Assembly: GCF_034008315.1 (NCBI RefSeq)
Contig: NZ_CP125377.1
Location: 5,458,501-5,522,500, forward strand
Source: Pseudomonas sp. P8_241
GTDB lineage: Bacteria; Pseudomonadota; Gammaproteobacteria; Pseudomonadales; Pseudomonadaceae
Length of the DNA stretch: 64,000 nt
Reading direction: 5' to 3'
Under the pieces are notes generated by a model. The model searched no databases and was not told where the DNA came from. It saw only the letters and a program-made list of their open reading frames with translations. The first letter of the stretch is position 1. Each line of letters starts with the position of its first letter. The translations under genes were made by a program, and so were the position numbers. Positions 47,284 to 56,158 of this stretch are shown here, in pieces.

Positions 47284-48678
47284 TTACAGATGCGTTTCGG
47301 CGTATTCGGCCAGGATCGAACGTGGCACCCCTTGCAGGGTGATGTGCACCCCGTTCGGGAAGTCCTTGAAGCGTTCAGTCAGGTAGGTCAGCCCGGAGCT
47401 GGTCGCGGACAGGTAAGGGGTGTCGATCTGTGCGAGGTTACCCAGGCACACCACTTTGGAACCGGCGCCGGCACGGGTGATGATGGTTTTCATCTGGTGC
47501 GGCGTGAGGTTTTGGCATTCGTCGATCAAAATCAGGCTCTGCTGGAAGCTACGACCTCGAATGTAGTTGAGGGATTTGAACTGCAAGGGCACTTTGCTGA
47601 GGATGTAGTCGACGCTGCCATGGGTGCTTTCGTCATCCATGTGCAAGGCTTCGAGGTTGTCGGTGATGGCGCCGAGCCAGGGCTCCATTTTTTCTGCTTC
47701 GGTGCCGGGCAGGAAACCGATCTCCTGGTCCAGGCCCTGCACGCTACGGGTGGCGATAATGCGGCGATAACGTTTGCTGACCATGGTCTGTTCGATGGCT
47801 GCGGCCAGCGCCAGGATGGTTTTACCGGAACCGGCGGCACCGGAGAGGTTGACCAGGTGAATGTCCGGATCGAGCAAGGCGTACAGCGCCAGACTCTGAT
47901 AGATGTCACGCGGTTTCAGGCCCCAGGCTTCCTGATGCAACAGCGGCTCCTGGTGCAGGTCCAGGATCAGCAGCTTGTCTTCTTCGATCTCCTTGATCCA
48001 GCCGACAAACCCCTGCTCGTCGATGATGAACTCGTTGATGTGCACCGCCGGCAGATTGTCGATCAACTGCACCTGATGCCAGGTGCGGCCGTGGTCCTGA
48101 CGGGTTTCGACCTTGCTCACACGGTCCCAAAAGGAGCCGGTCATGTTGTGATAACCGTTAGGCAGCAGCGAAACGTCGTCGACCAGTTGGTCGGTGCTGT
48201 AATCCTCGGCCGCGATCCCGCAGGCGCGGGCCTTGAGGCGCATGTTGATGTCTTTGGTAACCAGCACCACGGGCTTCTTCGGATCGCGTGCGTGCAGATC
48301 GATCAGTTGGTTGATGATTTTGTTGTCGTTCAGGTGCTCGGGCAGAATCAGGTTCGGCTCGGCATGCTTGCTCATCAGAATTGACAGCAAACCCTTGGGT
48401 CCGCTCTTGCCACGCTGGATCGGCACGCCTTGCTCGACGTCCTCGGGAGAGGCATCGCCCAGGGTCTTGTCGATCAGGCGAATGGCCTGGCGGCATTCGG
48501 CGGCAACGCTGTGATGCCCGCTCTTGAGCTTGTCCAGCTCTTCCAGCACGGTCATCGGGATGGCGACGTGGTGTTCTTCGAAGTTAAGCAGCGCGTTTGG
48601 ATCGTGAATCAATACGTTGGTATCGAGTACATAAAGGATTGGCTGGTTGGAAGAAGAGCTACGTCCGTGATCATCCAT
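47284..48678 (-). CDS. PIN domain / PhoH-like ATPase
   Basis: 464-residue PhoH-family protein with an N-terminal PIN ribonuclease-like domain (about 12-150, ILYVLDTNVLIHDPNALLNF, LVTKDINMRLKARACGI) and a C-terminal PhoH ATPase domain with Walker A GAAGSGKTILALAAAIEQ near residue 275 and Walker B SLILIDECQNLTPHQMK. This is the PhoH2-type combination, linked to RNA unwinding and cleavage. No antitoxin-like gene is adjacent. Monocistronic. Confidence 0.92.
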   Translation of the reverse strand: MDDHGRSSSSNQPILYVLDTNVLIHDPNALLNFEEHHVAIPMTVLEELDKLKSGHHSVAAECRQAIRLIDKTLGDASPEDVEQGVPIQRGKSGPKGLLSILMSKHAEPNLILPEHLNDNKIINQLIDLHARDPKKPVVLVTKDINMRLKARACGIAAEDYSTDQLVDDVSLLPNGYHNMTGSFWDRVSKVETRQDHGRTWHQVQLIDNLPAVHINEFIIDEQGFVGWIKEIEEDKLLILDLHQEPLLHQEAWGLKPRDIYQSLALYALLDPDIHLVNLSGAAGSGKTILALAAAIEQTMVSKRYRRIIATRSVQGLDQEIGFLPGTEAEKMEPWLGAITDNLEALHMDDESTHGSVDYILSKVPLQFKSLNYIRGRSFQQSLILIDECQNLTPHQMKTIITRAGAGSKVVCLGNLAQIDTPYLSATSSGLTYLTERFKDFPNGVHITLQGVPRSILAEYAETHL

Positions 48679-49014
48679 ACTCGGTCACCTTTGTGGGAGC
48701 CATTCGACGCAATACCTTGACGGTGCTGCGCCTTGAAGTGACTGCCGAATACACCTGCGGGGACTCAAGTGTTCTGCCTACATGCGGGGTCTTGGAAGAC
48801 GCCACCTGTGTTGCAGGTTTCGGCGGTCTGTCTTCGTAATACTCCAAAACGTGTGACAGAAAAAAGTACTTTGACGTTTTTTTGAAGTTTATTTTTCAGA
48901 ATGACCAATAGCACTTGGCGGACTGCCATCACCCGTTTACAGTCGGAGATCAACCTGCAACGAATTCCCGCCCAAAATCGCCTCTGCCCCAATGTTTCCG
49001 GGCTTTCGTCGAAT
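48679..49014. other. Intergenic region between phoH and the deacetylase gene
   Basis: 336 bp without a credible gene. Around 48840-48900 it is AT-rich, with several T-runs; the phoH promoter should lie here, but I cannot fix its boxes. No REP doublet is present. Confidence 0.55.
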
Positions 49015-50139
49015 TCAGCGAAACCCGTCCTGACAATCCTCCCAACCGATCCCGACAGGCGCCGTTTGCGTGACCAGCCAGGGCAGCGCTGTTCTCACCC
49101 CATCCTGCTTCACATTGAAATTGATCACACCGTGACGCCACAACAGCATCAGGGTCAGCACCCGTTGCGCGCTCTGATCACCCTTGAGCTTGCCGGCACC
49201 GTCCTGGGCGTCGATGTCCCACAGCGCCACCTGCAAGCCCTGGTCGTTGAAAAAACCTTCGGCGTCAGAACGGCGCTGGCCATCGGGCGGGCGAAACAGC
49301 GGCACGAAGTTCTCCGGCAGTTTGCTTTTTGCCAGGTCAGCGCTGCGCCGGACCGAGTCCTGCCAGTCCTGCCAATGGCTGTGGGAGCGAAACTCCCAAC
49401 CCTGCACGCCGACGCACTGCTTTGAGTAAGTGGATTGCAGGCTGGCCACCGCCCCCTCATTCAAACGCGCCTGAACATCCTTGCCGAGGACAAAAAATGT
49501 CCCGCTCATGTTCGACTTGCGCAGGTACTCGGCAACCCAGACGGTGTTGTCCGGCGCAGCGTTGGCGGCACTGTCGAGCGTCAGTAAAAACAGCCGGTCG
49601 TGCATCGCGTCGCCGTTGCGCTCAAAGTCGCCAAAACGATCGACTTCGCTACTGGTCTGTGGAAACAGCGCCGCCTTGCGCAGTTGCTCGTCCAGGTATC
49701 GGGTATGGAACTGTCGGCTCGGCTCGGCCCATTTGATGTAGTAGCTGTCTTCGCTGAGCTGAAATTTGGCCGCTTGCTCGCGCAAGGTGGGCATATCCTC
49801 GACCAGGAAACAGAACGAGGCGTCCTGATCGCAGCTTTGCTGGGCGAAGTTATAGCTACTCAGCAAGCGCTGCCACAGGTGCTGGCGAACCCGGGTGACC
49901 GATTCCATGTTGAGGGTGCGCAAGCCCAGCTGCCGGGCCAACGTTGGCTCATCCAGAGACTCGCTGGACAGCAATACGCGAGCGAACATGAGGATTTCAG
50001 CCCGTGATGCCACGTCGAACAACGTCGGATTGGTGAGCTTCTCCGGCCAGGTGCTGCGATCAAGCGTCGCCACATCGCCCGAAGCCGCCAGGGCGCCGAA
50101 ACTCAACAGCCAGGCATAGAGTAATAAAGCGATGCGCAA
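49015..50139 (-). CDS. Exported polysaccharide deacetylase-like protein (degenerate NodB domain)
   Basis: About 374 residues. The start is taken as TTG at 50139, preceded by GGAGACTTCC, giving the signal peptide LRIALLLYAWLLSFGALAA. An N-terminal helical part (about 30-200) precedes a NodB-like carbohydrate esterase 4 domain: LFLLTLDSAANAAPDNT is in the place of motif 1, SGTFFVLGKDVQARL follows, EFRSHSHWQDW is in motif 2 and LFRPPDGQRRSDAEGF in motif 3. Motif 1 keeps the first Asp but lacks the metal-binding second Asp, and the HxxxH of motif 2 is not intact, so catalysis is doubtful. It could bind rather than cleave polysaccharide. Confidence 0.72.
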   Translation of the reverse strand: MRIALLLYAWLLSFGALAASGDVATLDRSTWPEKLTNPTLFDVASRAEILMFARVLLSSESLDEPTLARQLGLRTLNMESVTRVRQHLWQRLLSSYNFAQQSCDQDASFCFLVEDMPTLREQAAKFQLSEDSYYIKWAEPSRQFHTRYLDEQLRKAALFPQTSSEVDRFGDFERNGDAMHDRLFLLTLDSAANAAPDNTVWVAEYLRKSNMSGTFFVLGKDVQARLNEGAVASLQSTYSKQCVGVQGWEFRSHSHWQDWQDSVRRSADLAKSKLPENFVPLFRPPDGQRRSDAEGFFNDQGLQVALWDIDAQDGAGKLKGDQSAQRVLTLMLLWRHGVINFNVKQDGVRTALPWLVTQTAPVGIGWEDCQDGFR

Positions 50140-50187
50140 AGGAAGTCTCCATAACAAAACACGCGCGGCACTATATCGCGGGAAGCT

Positions 50188-50287
50188 CAAAAGATCGCAG
50201 CCTACGGCAGCTCCTACGCGATCCGGTTCCAATTTTGAGCCAACTCGGTCCTGTAGGAGCTGTCGAGCAAAGCGAGGCTGCGATTTT
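50188..50287. repeat. REP doublet (AAAAGATCGCAGCC type)
   Basis: Arms 50188-50219 and 50250-50287, inverted, with the second arm extended by GTCGAGCAAAGCGAGG as in the copy at 21783. It lies between the deacetylase gene and yaaA. Confidence 0.82.
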
Positions 50288-50382
50288 GTCCCATGACACC
50301 ACCGATCACCTATCACGCTCATAGCTGGAGTCAACGCCGACAACCCCCTAGAATCGCCGCCACGATTAAAGGAGACGACTTC

Positions 50383-51162
50383 ATGCTGATGGTGATTTCA
50401 CCCGCCAAGACCCTCGACTATGAAACACCGCCGGCCACGCAGCGCTTCACCCAGCCGCAATACCTCGACCATTCCCAGGAACTGATCCTGCAATTGCGCG
50501 AGTTGACCCCGGCGCAGATCAGCGAGCTGATGCACGTCTCCGACAAGATCGGTGGCCTCAATGCCGCGCGCTTCGGCAGCTGGACGCCGGCCTTCACCCC
50601 GGAAAACGCCAAGCAGGCACTGCTGGCCTTCAAGGGCGACGTGTACACCGGCATGAATGCGCAAACCCTCGGCGAAGCCGATTTCGACTACGCCCAAAAG
50701 CATTTGCGCATGCTCTCAGGTCTGTACGGTTTGCTGCGCCCACTGGACCTGATGCAGCCTTATCGACTGGAAATGGGCACCAAACTGGCCAACGCCCGCG
50801 GCAAGGACCTGTATGCGTTCTGGGGCACGCGTATCAGCGAATGGTTGAATGAAGCCCTCGCCGATCAAGGTGACGACGTACTGCTTAACCTGGCCTCCAA
50901 CGAATATTTTTCGGCGGTCAAACGCAGCGCCCTCAACGCACGCATCATCAACACCGAGTTCAAGGACCTGAAAAACGGTCAGTACAAGATCATCAGTTTC
51001 TACGCGAAAAAGGCTCGAGGCCTGATGAGTCGTTTCGTCATCGAGGAACGCATCAACGACCCGGCGGCCCTCAAACAATTCGATGTGCAGGGCTATCGCT
51101 ACAGCGCTGAACAGTCCAAACCCGACAGCTTTGTGTTCCTGCGCGATCACGCGCCGGAGTAA
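50383..51162 (+). CDS. yaaA: YaaA family peroxide stress protein
   Basis: 259 residues. It begins [20 protein letters not shown] with GGAGACGACTTC before the ATG. Family segments: [64 protein letters not shown] and [15 protein letters not shown]. In E. coli YaaA lowers free iron under peroxide stress and is a DNA-binding fold. Monocistronic. Confidence 0.95.
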   Translation: MLMVISPAKTLDYETPPATQRFTQPQYLDHSQELILQLRELTPAQISELMHVSDKIGGLNAARFGSWTPAFTPENAKQALLAFKGDVYTGMNAQTLGEADFDYAQKHLRMLSGLYGLLRPLDLMQPYRLEMGTKLANARGKDLYAFWGTRISEWLNEALADQGDDVLLNLASNEYFSAVKRSALNARIINTEFKDLKNGQYKIISFYAKKARGLMSRFVIEERINDPAALKQFDVQGYRYSAEQSKPDSFVFLRDHAPE

Positions 51163-51176
51163 TGCTAAAGCCTGTC

Positions 51177-51202
51177 GCACGAGGGCTTGAAAACCCTCGT
51201 GC
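51177..51202 (+). terminator. Hairpin after yaaA
   Basis: GCACGAGGG and CCCTCGTGC form a 9-bp stem with an 8-nt loop. No T-run follows, so it may be a weak or factor-assisted terminator. Confidence 0.6.
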
Positions 51203-51768
51203 AGCCCTATTGATTGTCCGACAATCCCCCCCTCGAGTCGACAAAGACTTGACGCCAAAAAACCATCGATCAGTTTTCTGACTTTAGTTTCACTCGACTT
51301 CAAGCTTTTTTTTCCGTAGTGGCACTGACTTTTTTTAACAGTGATGGCAAAAAACTATCCTCGCCAATTATCCGCCTATATATAAAGGGCGAAACGGCAA
51401 GTGCTATCAATATGAGAGCAGTGCCATCTTTCTCAATATTTCAAGAAATTTCAGCTTTCGCGATGGATGGACTGGAACTATGTCCAAATGCACCGCTCAT
51501 ACCACCGGTAACGATTATCGCCGTTTCTGTACGAGATAACTTACGCAGAGAAGTGATTCATGTAGCAAAGTTGCAAGACCAACTTTCGCTGATTAATCCC
51601 TGATTTGGGCAACACAGGATTGAGAGGAGATACGCGACTTGAATATCCCCTACACGGCCATGGCCGCGCCCCTATAAACGTGCTCGCCAGAGCACCCAAC
51701 CGCTTGATCTACGGGCTCTCGGCCTGACATCAAGCGCGCACGACTTGTGCACCGACACCTTTAAAAAG

Positions 51769-51777
51769 GACGAACGG
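51769..51777 (-). promoter_or_regulatory. AlgR-type binding box
   Basis: The minus strand reads CCGTTCGTC, an exact copy of the AlgR core known from the P. aeruginosa algD promoter. It is 209 bp upstream of the algD start. Confidence 0.55.
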
Positions 51778-51891
51778 CTGCATAACAGGGCAAGTCATAA
51801 CAATAAGGCCTTGTTACGCACACCTTGAGTGCACTTATTTAGACACTCGTAACTTATATGCCCGCACACGGCATTGTTGCGCCTGAACGGC

Positions 51892-51919
51892 GCACTTGCG
51901 AGTGCACTATGAACGCTGA
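51892..51919 (+). promoter_or_regulatory. Candidate AlgU (sigma-22) promoter of algD
   Basis: GCACTT, 17-bp spacer, GCTGA, one mismatch each from the GAACTT / TCTGA consensus. The -35 box overlaps a short dyad GCACT-TGCG-AGTGC (51892-51905). It would give a leader of about 60 nt. Confidence 0.35.
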
Positions 51920-51985
51920 ACACCATTAACTCCGGCCATCTAATGGCTTGTTGAACACAGTCTTGATAACAGAGAGGTAATTGCG

Positions 51986-53302
51986 ATGCGCATCAGCATA
52001 TTTGGTTTGGGTTACGTTGGCGCAGTCTGCGCCGGTTGCCTGTCTGCACGGGGCCATGACGTTGTCGGCGTCGATGTTGCCAAAGACAAGATCGATATGA
52101 TCAATGCAGGCCGTTCGCCGATTGTTGAACCGGGCCTGGGCGAACTTCTGGCACAAGGTATCCAGACCGGTCGTCTGCGTGGCACCACCAACTTCGCCGA
52201 GGCGATTCGCGACACCGACCTGTCGATGATCTGCGTCGGCACGCCGAGCAAGAAGAACGGCGATCTGGAACTGAACTACATCGAGGCCGTGTGCCGCGAA
52301 ATCGGTTTTGTCCTGCGTGACAAGACCACCCGCCATACCATCGTCGTGCGCAGCACCGTGCTGCCGGGCACCGTGGCCAATGTGGTCATCCCGATTCTCG
52401 AAGACTGCTCCGGCAAGAAGGCCGGCGTTGATTTCGGCGTCGCCGTGAACCCTGAGTTCCTGCGTGAAAGCACCGCCATCGCCGACTACGACCAGCCGCC
52501 AATGACTGTCATCGGCGAGTTCGACAAGGCCTCGGGTGACGTTCTGCAATCGCTGTACGAGGAACTCGACGCGCCGATCATTCGCAAGGACATCGCCGTT
52601 GCCGAGATGATCAAGTACACCTGCAACGTCTGGCACGCCACCAAGGTGACCTTCGCCAACGAGATCGGCAACATCGCCAAGGCCGTCGGCGTTGACGGTC
52701 GGGAAGTGATGGACGTGGTCTGCCAGGACAAGACCCTCAACCTGTCCCAGTACTACATGCGCCCAGGCTTCGCCTTCGGCGGTTCGTGCCTGCCCAAAGA
52801 CGTGCGCGCCCTGACCTACCGCGCCGGTTCCCTGGACGTTGAAGCGCCGCTGCTCAATTCGCTGATGCGCAGTAACGAATCCCAGGTACAGAACGCCTTT
52901 GACATCGTTTCCAGCCACGACAAACGCAAAGTCGCTCTGTTGGGCTTGAGCTTCAAGGCCGGCACCGACGACCTGCGCGAAAGCCCGCTGGTGGACCTGG
53001 CGGAAATGCTGATCGGCAAGGGCTACGACCTGAGCATCTACGACAGCAACGTCGAATACGCCCGTGTTCACGGTGCGAACAAGGACTACATCGAGTCGAA
53101 GATCCCGCACGTCTCGTCCTTGCTCAATTCCGATTTCGACGCGGTGATCAACAACTCCGACGTGATCATCCTTGGCAACCGTGACGAGAAATTCCGCGCC
53201 CTGGCGCAGAACGTTCCGCACGGCAAGCAAGTGATCGACCTGGTCGGTTTCATGTCCAAGGCCACCAGCGTGACTGGCCGGACCGAAGGTATCTGCTGGT
53301 AA
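51986..53302 (+). CDS. algD: GDP-mannose 6-dehydrogenase AlgD
   Basis: 438 residues. Oxidises GDP-mannose to GDP-mannuronic acid with two NAD+, the committing step of alginate synthesis. N-terminal Rossmann motif ISIFGLGYVGAVCAGCLSAR, the catalytic Cys in FAFGGSCLPKDVRAL near residue 268, VNPEFLRESTAI, and a C-terminal UDP/GDP-binding domain. First gene of the alginate operon, preceded by the region with AlgR and AlgU signals. AGAGAGG precedes the ATG. Confidence 0.98.
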   Translation: MRISIFGLGYVGAVCAGCLSARGHDVVGVDVAKDKIDMINAGRSPIVEPGLGELLAQGIQTGRLRGTTNFAEAIRDTDLSMICVGTPSKKNGDLELNYIEAVCREIGFVLRDKTTRHTIVVRSTVLPGTVANVVIPILEDCSGKKAGVDFGVAVNPEFLRESTAIADYDQPPMTVIGEFDKASGDVLQSLYEELDAPIIRKDIAVAEMIKYTCNVWHATKVTFANEIGNIAKAVGVDGREVMDVVCQDKTLNLSQYYMRPGFAFGGSCLPKDVRALTYRAGSLDVEAPLLNSLMRSNESQVQNAFDIVSSHDKRKVALLGLSFKAGTDDLRESPLVDLAEMLIGKGYDLSIYDSNVEYARVHGANKDYIESKIPHVSSLLNSDFDAVINNSDVIILGNRDEKFRALAQNVPHGKQVIDLVGFMSKATSVTGRTEGICW

Positions 53303-53310
53303 CCACGGTT

Positions 53311-53399
53311 CCGTAGGAGCTGGCGAAGCCTGCGATCTTTTGGCGTCTTCACCGACGCCAAAAGATCAACAGATCGCAGCCTGCGGCAGCTCCTACGGG
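53311..53399. repeat. REP doublet with inner hairpin between algD and alg8
   Basis: Outer arms CCGTAGGAGCTGGCG and CGGCAGCTCCTACGG. Inside, GATCTTTTGGCGTC (53334-53347) and GACGCCAAAAGATC (53354-53367) form a perfect 14-bp stem with a 6-nt loop. Confidence 0.9.
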
Positions 53400-53452
53400 C
53401 TGCTTTCTACGCCTGCCTTAACCCATTCGGGCCTCGCCCGAGATCGAGACGG

Positions 53453-54943
53453 ATGCAGATTATGCACAGGCTAAAGCACGGCCTAATTCAGGCCGCCGGT
53501 TGGCTGTTTTATCTAAGTTTACTGATGGGCATCGCCGTGGCGTTGCCTGTGTCCACGTTCGACTCCGAGTCGAAGGACTTTATTTTCCTGATCGGTATCG
53601 TCGGTATCTGGCGCTACTCGATGGGTGCTACACACTTTGTGCGCGGCATGATTTTTTTATACATCGTCTACCCGTACTTGCGCCGCAAAGTGCGCAAGCT
53701 GGGTAAGGCGGCGGACCCGTCCCACGTATTCCTGATGGTCACCAGTTTCCGTATCGACGCCCTGACCACCGCACAGGTCTACAGCTCGGTGATCCGCGAA
53801 GCCATCGACTGCGGCCTGCCGACCACCATGGTCTGCTCCATCGTAGAAATGTCCGATGAGCTGTTGGTGAAAAGCCTGTGGAAGCGGATGAACCCTCCAC
53901 CGCATGTGAAGCTCGATTTCGTGCGCATTCCCGGCACCGGCAAACGCGATGGCCTGGCCTACGGCTTCCGCGCCATCTCCCGTCACCTGCCGGATGACCG
54001 CGCCGTGGTCGCCGTGATCGATGGCGACACCGTGCTCGGCGAAGGTGTGGTACGCAAGACCGTGCCGTGGTTCCAACTGTTCGGCAATGTCGGCGGCCTG
54101 ACCACCAACGAGTTTTGCGAAGTGCGCGGCGGCTACATCATGAGCGAATGGCACAAGCTGCGTTTCGCCCAGCGCCACATCAACATGTGCTCGATGGCTT
54201 TGTCCAAGCGCGTGCTGACCATGACCGGTCGCATGTCGGTGTTCCGTGCCACCGTGGTCACCAACCCGGAATTCATCGCCGACGTGGAAAGCGACTCGCT
54301 GCAACACTGGCGCCTGGGTCGTTTCAAGTTCCTGACCGGCGACGACAAGTCGAGCTGGTTCAGCCTGATGCGCCTGGGCTATGACACCTTCTACGTGCCA
54401 GACGCCGCGATCAACACCGTCGAGCATCCCCCGGAAAAGAGCTTCATCAAGGCCAGTCGCAAGCTGATGTTCCGCTGGTACGGCAACAATCTGCGGCAGA
54501 ACTCCCGGGCCTTGGGCCTGGGCGTCAAACGCCTAGGTGCCTTCACCTCGGTGGTGCTGTTCGATCAGCGCGTGTCGATGTGGACCTCGCTGCTGGGCCT
54601 GACCGTCGCGATCATCGCCAGCTTCAAGTACGGCACTGCGTTCATCCTGGTGTACCTGCTGTGGATCGGCATCACCCGCCTGATCCTGACCCTGCTGCTG
54701 TCGTGCTCCGGTCACCGGATCGGCCCGGCCTACCCGGCGATTCTCTATTACAACCAGATCGTCGGCGCGCTGGTGAAGATCTACGTGTTCTTCCGCCTCG
54801 ACCAACAGTCCTGGACTCGCCAACCCACTTCCCTGACCCGTGATCTTGCCAGCTTTCAACGTTGGTTCAACACCTGGTCGTCTCGGACCATGACCTTCTC
54901 CGCCGGCAGCATTTTTGTCGCCGTGCTGCTGCTGATGGTCTGA
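53453..54943 (+). CDS. alg8: Alginate polymerase Alg8
   Basis: 496-residue inner-membrane family 2 glycosyltransferase that polymerises mannuronate from GDP-mannuronic acid. N-terminal helices (about 13-90), a cytoplasmic GT-A domain with [13 protein letters not shown] (DxD-type) and [17 protein letters not shown], an acceptor motif near [11 protein letters not shown] (QxxRW-like position), and C-terminal helices (about 365-450, 475-495). It works with Alg44, which senses c-di-GMP. Confidence 0.97.
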   Translation: MQIMHRLKHGLIQAAGWLFYLSLLMGIAVALPVSTFDSESKDFIFLIGIVGIWRYSMGATHFVRGMIFLYIVYPYLRRKVRKLGKAADPSHVFLMVTSFRIDALTTAQVYSSVIREAIDCGLPTTMVCSIVEMSDELLVKSLWKRMNPPPHVKLDFVRIPGTGKRDGLAYGFRAISRHLPDDRAVVAVIDGDTVLGEGVVRKTVPWFQLFGNVGGLTTNEFCEVRGGYIMSEWHKLRFAQRHINMCSMALSKRVLTMTGRMSVFRATVVTNPEFIADVESDSLQHWRLGRFKFLTGDDKSSWFSLMRLGYDTFYVPDAAINTVEHPPEKSFIKASRKLMFRWYGNNLRQNSRALGLGVKRLGAFTSVVLFDQRVSMWTSLLGLTVAIIASFKYGTAFILVYLLWIGITRLILTLLLSCSGHRIGPAYPAILYYNQIVGALVKIYVFFRLDQQSWTRQPTSLTRDLASFQRWFNTWSSRTMTFSAGSIFVAVLLLMV

Positions 54944-54979
54944 CCGCCCCTTTTTTGAATTAACCAGGAAATCGCCCAT

Positions 54980-56149
54980 ATGAATACCGCCGTCAACAGC
55001 AACGTAGTGCACGAATCCGAAGCCCAGCGCCAACACGCCCGCGTAAAAATCCCGGCCAAGCTGCGTTTCTTCGGCCCCGACCGCACGCCGGTCGAAGCCC
55101 GGGTCATCGACCTGTCCGCCGGCGGCCTGGCGTTCAGCGCCGGTCAGTTGCCGCTCAAAGTGGGTGATGTGTACAAGGCTCGCCTGCAATTCGTGATCGA
55201 CAACCTTGGCCTGGCCATGGACGTCGAACTGCAGGTCCGCTCGTTTGATCGCCAGACCGGCCGCGCCGGTTGCCAGTTCCAGAACCTGGAACCACAAGAC
55301 ATCTCGACCCTGCGCCACCTGATCACCTCGCACCTGGCCGGCGATCTCGTCAGCATCGGTGAAATGTTGGCAACCTTGCAGCGCGACAACTTCACCAAGG
55401 CGCGCAAGAACAAAGACGGCGGCCACGGCATGAGCGCGCTGGGCCGCATGAAAGCCGTGACTTTCAGCCTCGGCGTTTTCGTCGTGGGCCTGGCAGCGTT
55501 CGGGTTCATTTTCAAATCGGTGTATGGCATGTACTTCGTCAGCCACGCCCAGGCCGGTCTGGTCAGCGTGCCGGGCGTGAACATCACCATGCCCCGTGAC
55601 GGCACCGTGCAGAGCCTGGTGAAAGGCGACGGCGTGGCCGCTAAAGGCGCACCGCTGGCGACGTTCAGCACCAGCATGCTCGACGTGCTCAAGGGTCACC
55701 TGGAAGACGATCAACTGTCGCCGGCCAAAGTTGAAGAGCTGTTCGGCAAGCAAATGACCGGCACCCTGACCTCGCCATGCGATTGCACCGTGGCCCAGCA
55801 AATGGTCGCCAACGGTCAGTACGCCAGCAAGGGCGACGTGATCTTCCAGCTGGTGCCGCGCAATACCGAAGCCAACGTCGAAGCGCGCTTCTCCTATCGC
55901 CAGTTCGGTGACGTGCTGCCTGGCACCGCCGTGCGCTTCCAGATCGCCGGCGAAGACAAGACCCGCACCGGCAAGATCGTCAGCAGCACCAGCCTGAAAA
56001 GCGCCGATCTGTCTTCCGATATCCGCGTACTGATCCAGCCCGACGAAGCCCTGGACAGCACCCTCGCCGGTCGCCCGGTGGAAGTGAACAGCGACCGTGG
56101 CCCGAACCTGAACTGGCTGATCGACAAAGCCATGGCTGCCGGTCTTTAA
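54980..56149 (+). CDS. alg44: Alginate co-polymerase Alg44 with PilZ domain
   Basis: 389 residues. The PilZ domain at the N-terminus has Arg17 and Arg21 (RQHAR) and Asp44, Ser46 and Gly49 (DLSAGG), the c-di-GMP ligands at the same positions as in P. aeruginosa Alg44. One transmembrane helix (about 160-185) is followed by a periplasmic membrane-fusion-like domain (GLVSVPGVNITMPRDGTVQS and CDCTVAQQMVANGQYASKGD). It activates Alg8 and bridges to the periplasm. 36 bp after alg8. Confidence 0.97.
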   Translation: MNTAVNSNVVHESEAQRQHARVKIPAKLRFFGPDRTPVEARVIDLSAGGLAFSAGQLPLKVGDVYKARLQFVIDNLGLAMDVELQVRSFDRQTGRAGCQFQNLEPQDISTLRHLITSHLAGDLVSIGEMLATLQRDNFTKARKNKDGGHGMSALGRMKAVTFSLGVFVVGLAAFGFIFKSVYGMYFVSHAQAGLVSVPGVNITMPRDGTVQSLVKGDGVAAKGAPLATFSTSMLDVLKGHLEDDQLSPAKVEELFGKQMTGTLTSPCDCTVAQQMVANGQYASKGDVIFQLVPRNTEANVEARFSYRQFGDVLPGTAVRFQIAGEDKTRTGKIVSSTSLKSADLSSDIRVLIQPDEALDSTLAGRPVEVNSDRGPNLNWLIDKAMAAGL

Positions 56150-56158
56150 GTCGAGGAC

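Larger units (their letters stand above)
51163..51985. other. Regulatory region upstream of algD
   Basis: 823 bp, clearly AT-richer than the rest of the window between about 51230 and 51620. It holds a yaaA terminator hairpin, an exact AlgR-type box at 51769-51777 and an AlgU-like promoter candidate at 51892-51919. A 94-codon frame with a GTG start (51319-51603, plus strand) is unlike any protein I recognise and is left unannotated. Confidence 0.7.

Noticed and set aside
47284..48678. Toxin-antitoxin module based on the PIN domain
   Set aside because: The PIN domain is fused to a PhoH ATPase and no small antitoxin gene lies upstream, unlike VapBC or mycobacterial PhoAT-PhoH2.
51319..51603. 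94-codon plus-strand frame upstream of algD
   Set aside because: GTG start with no ribosome site, no family resemblance and an AT-rich context; kept only as an observation.
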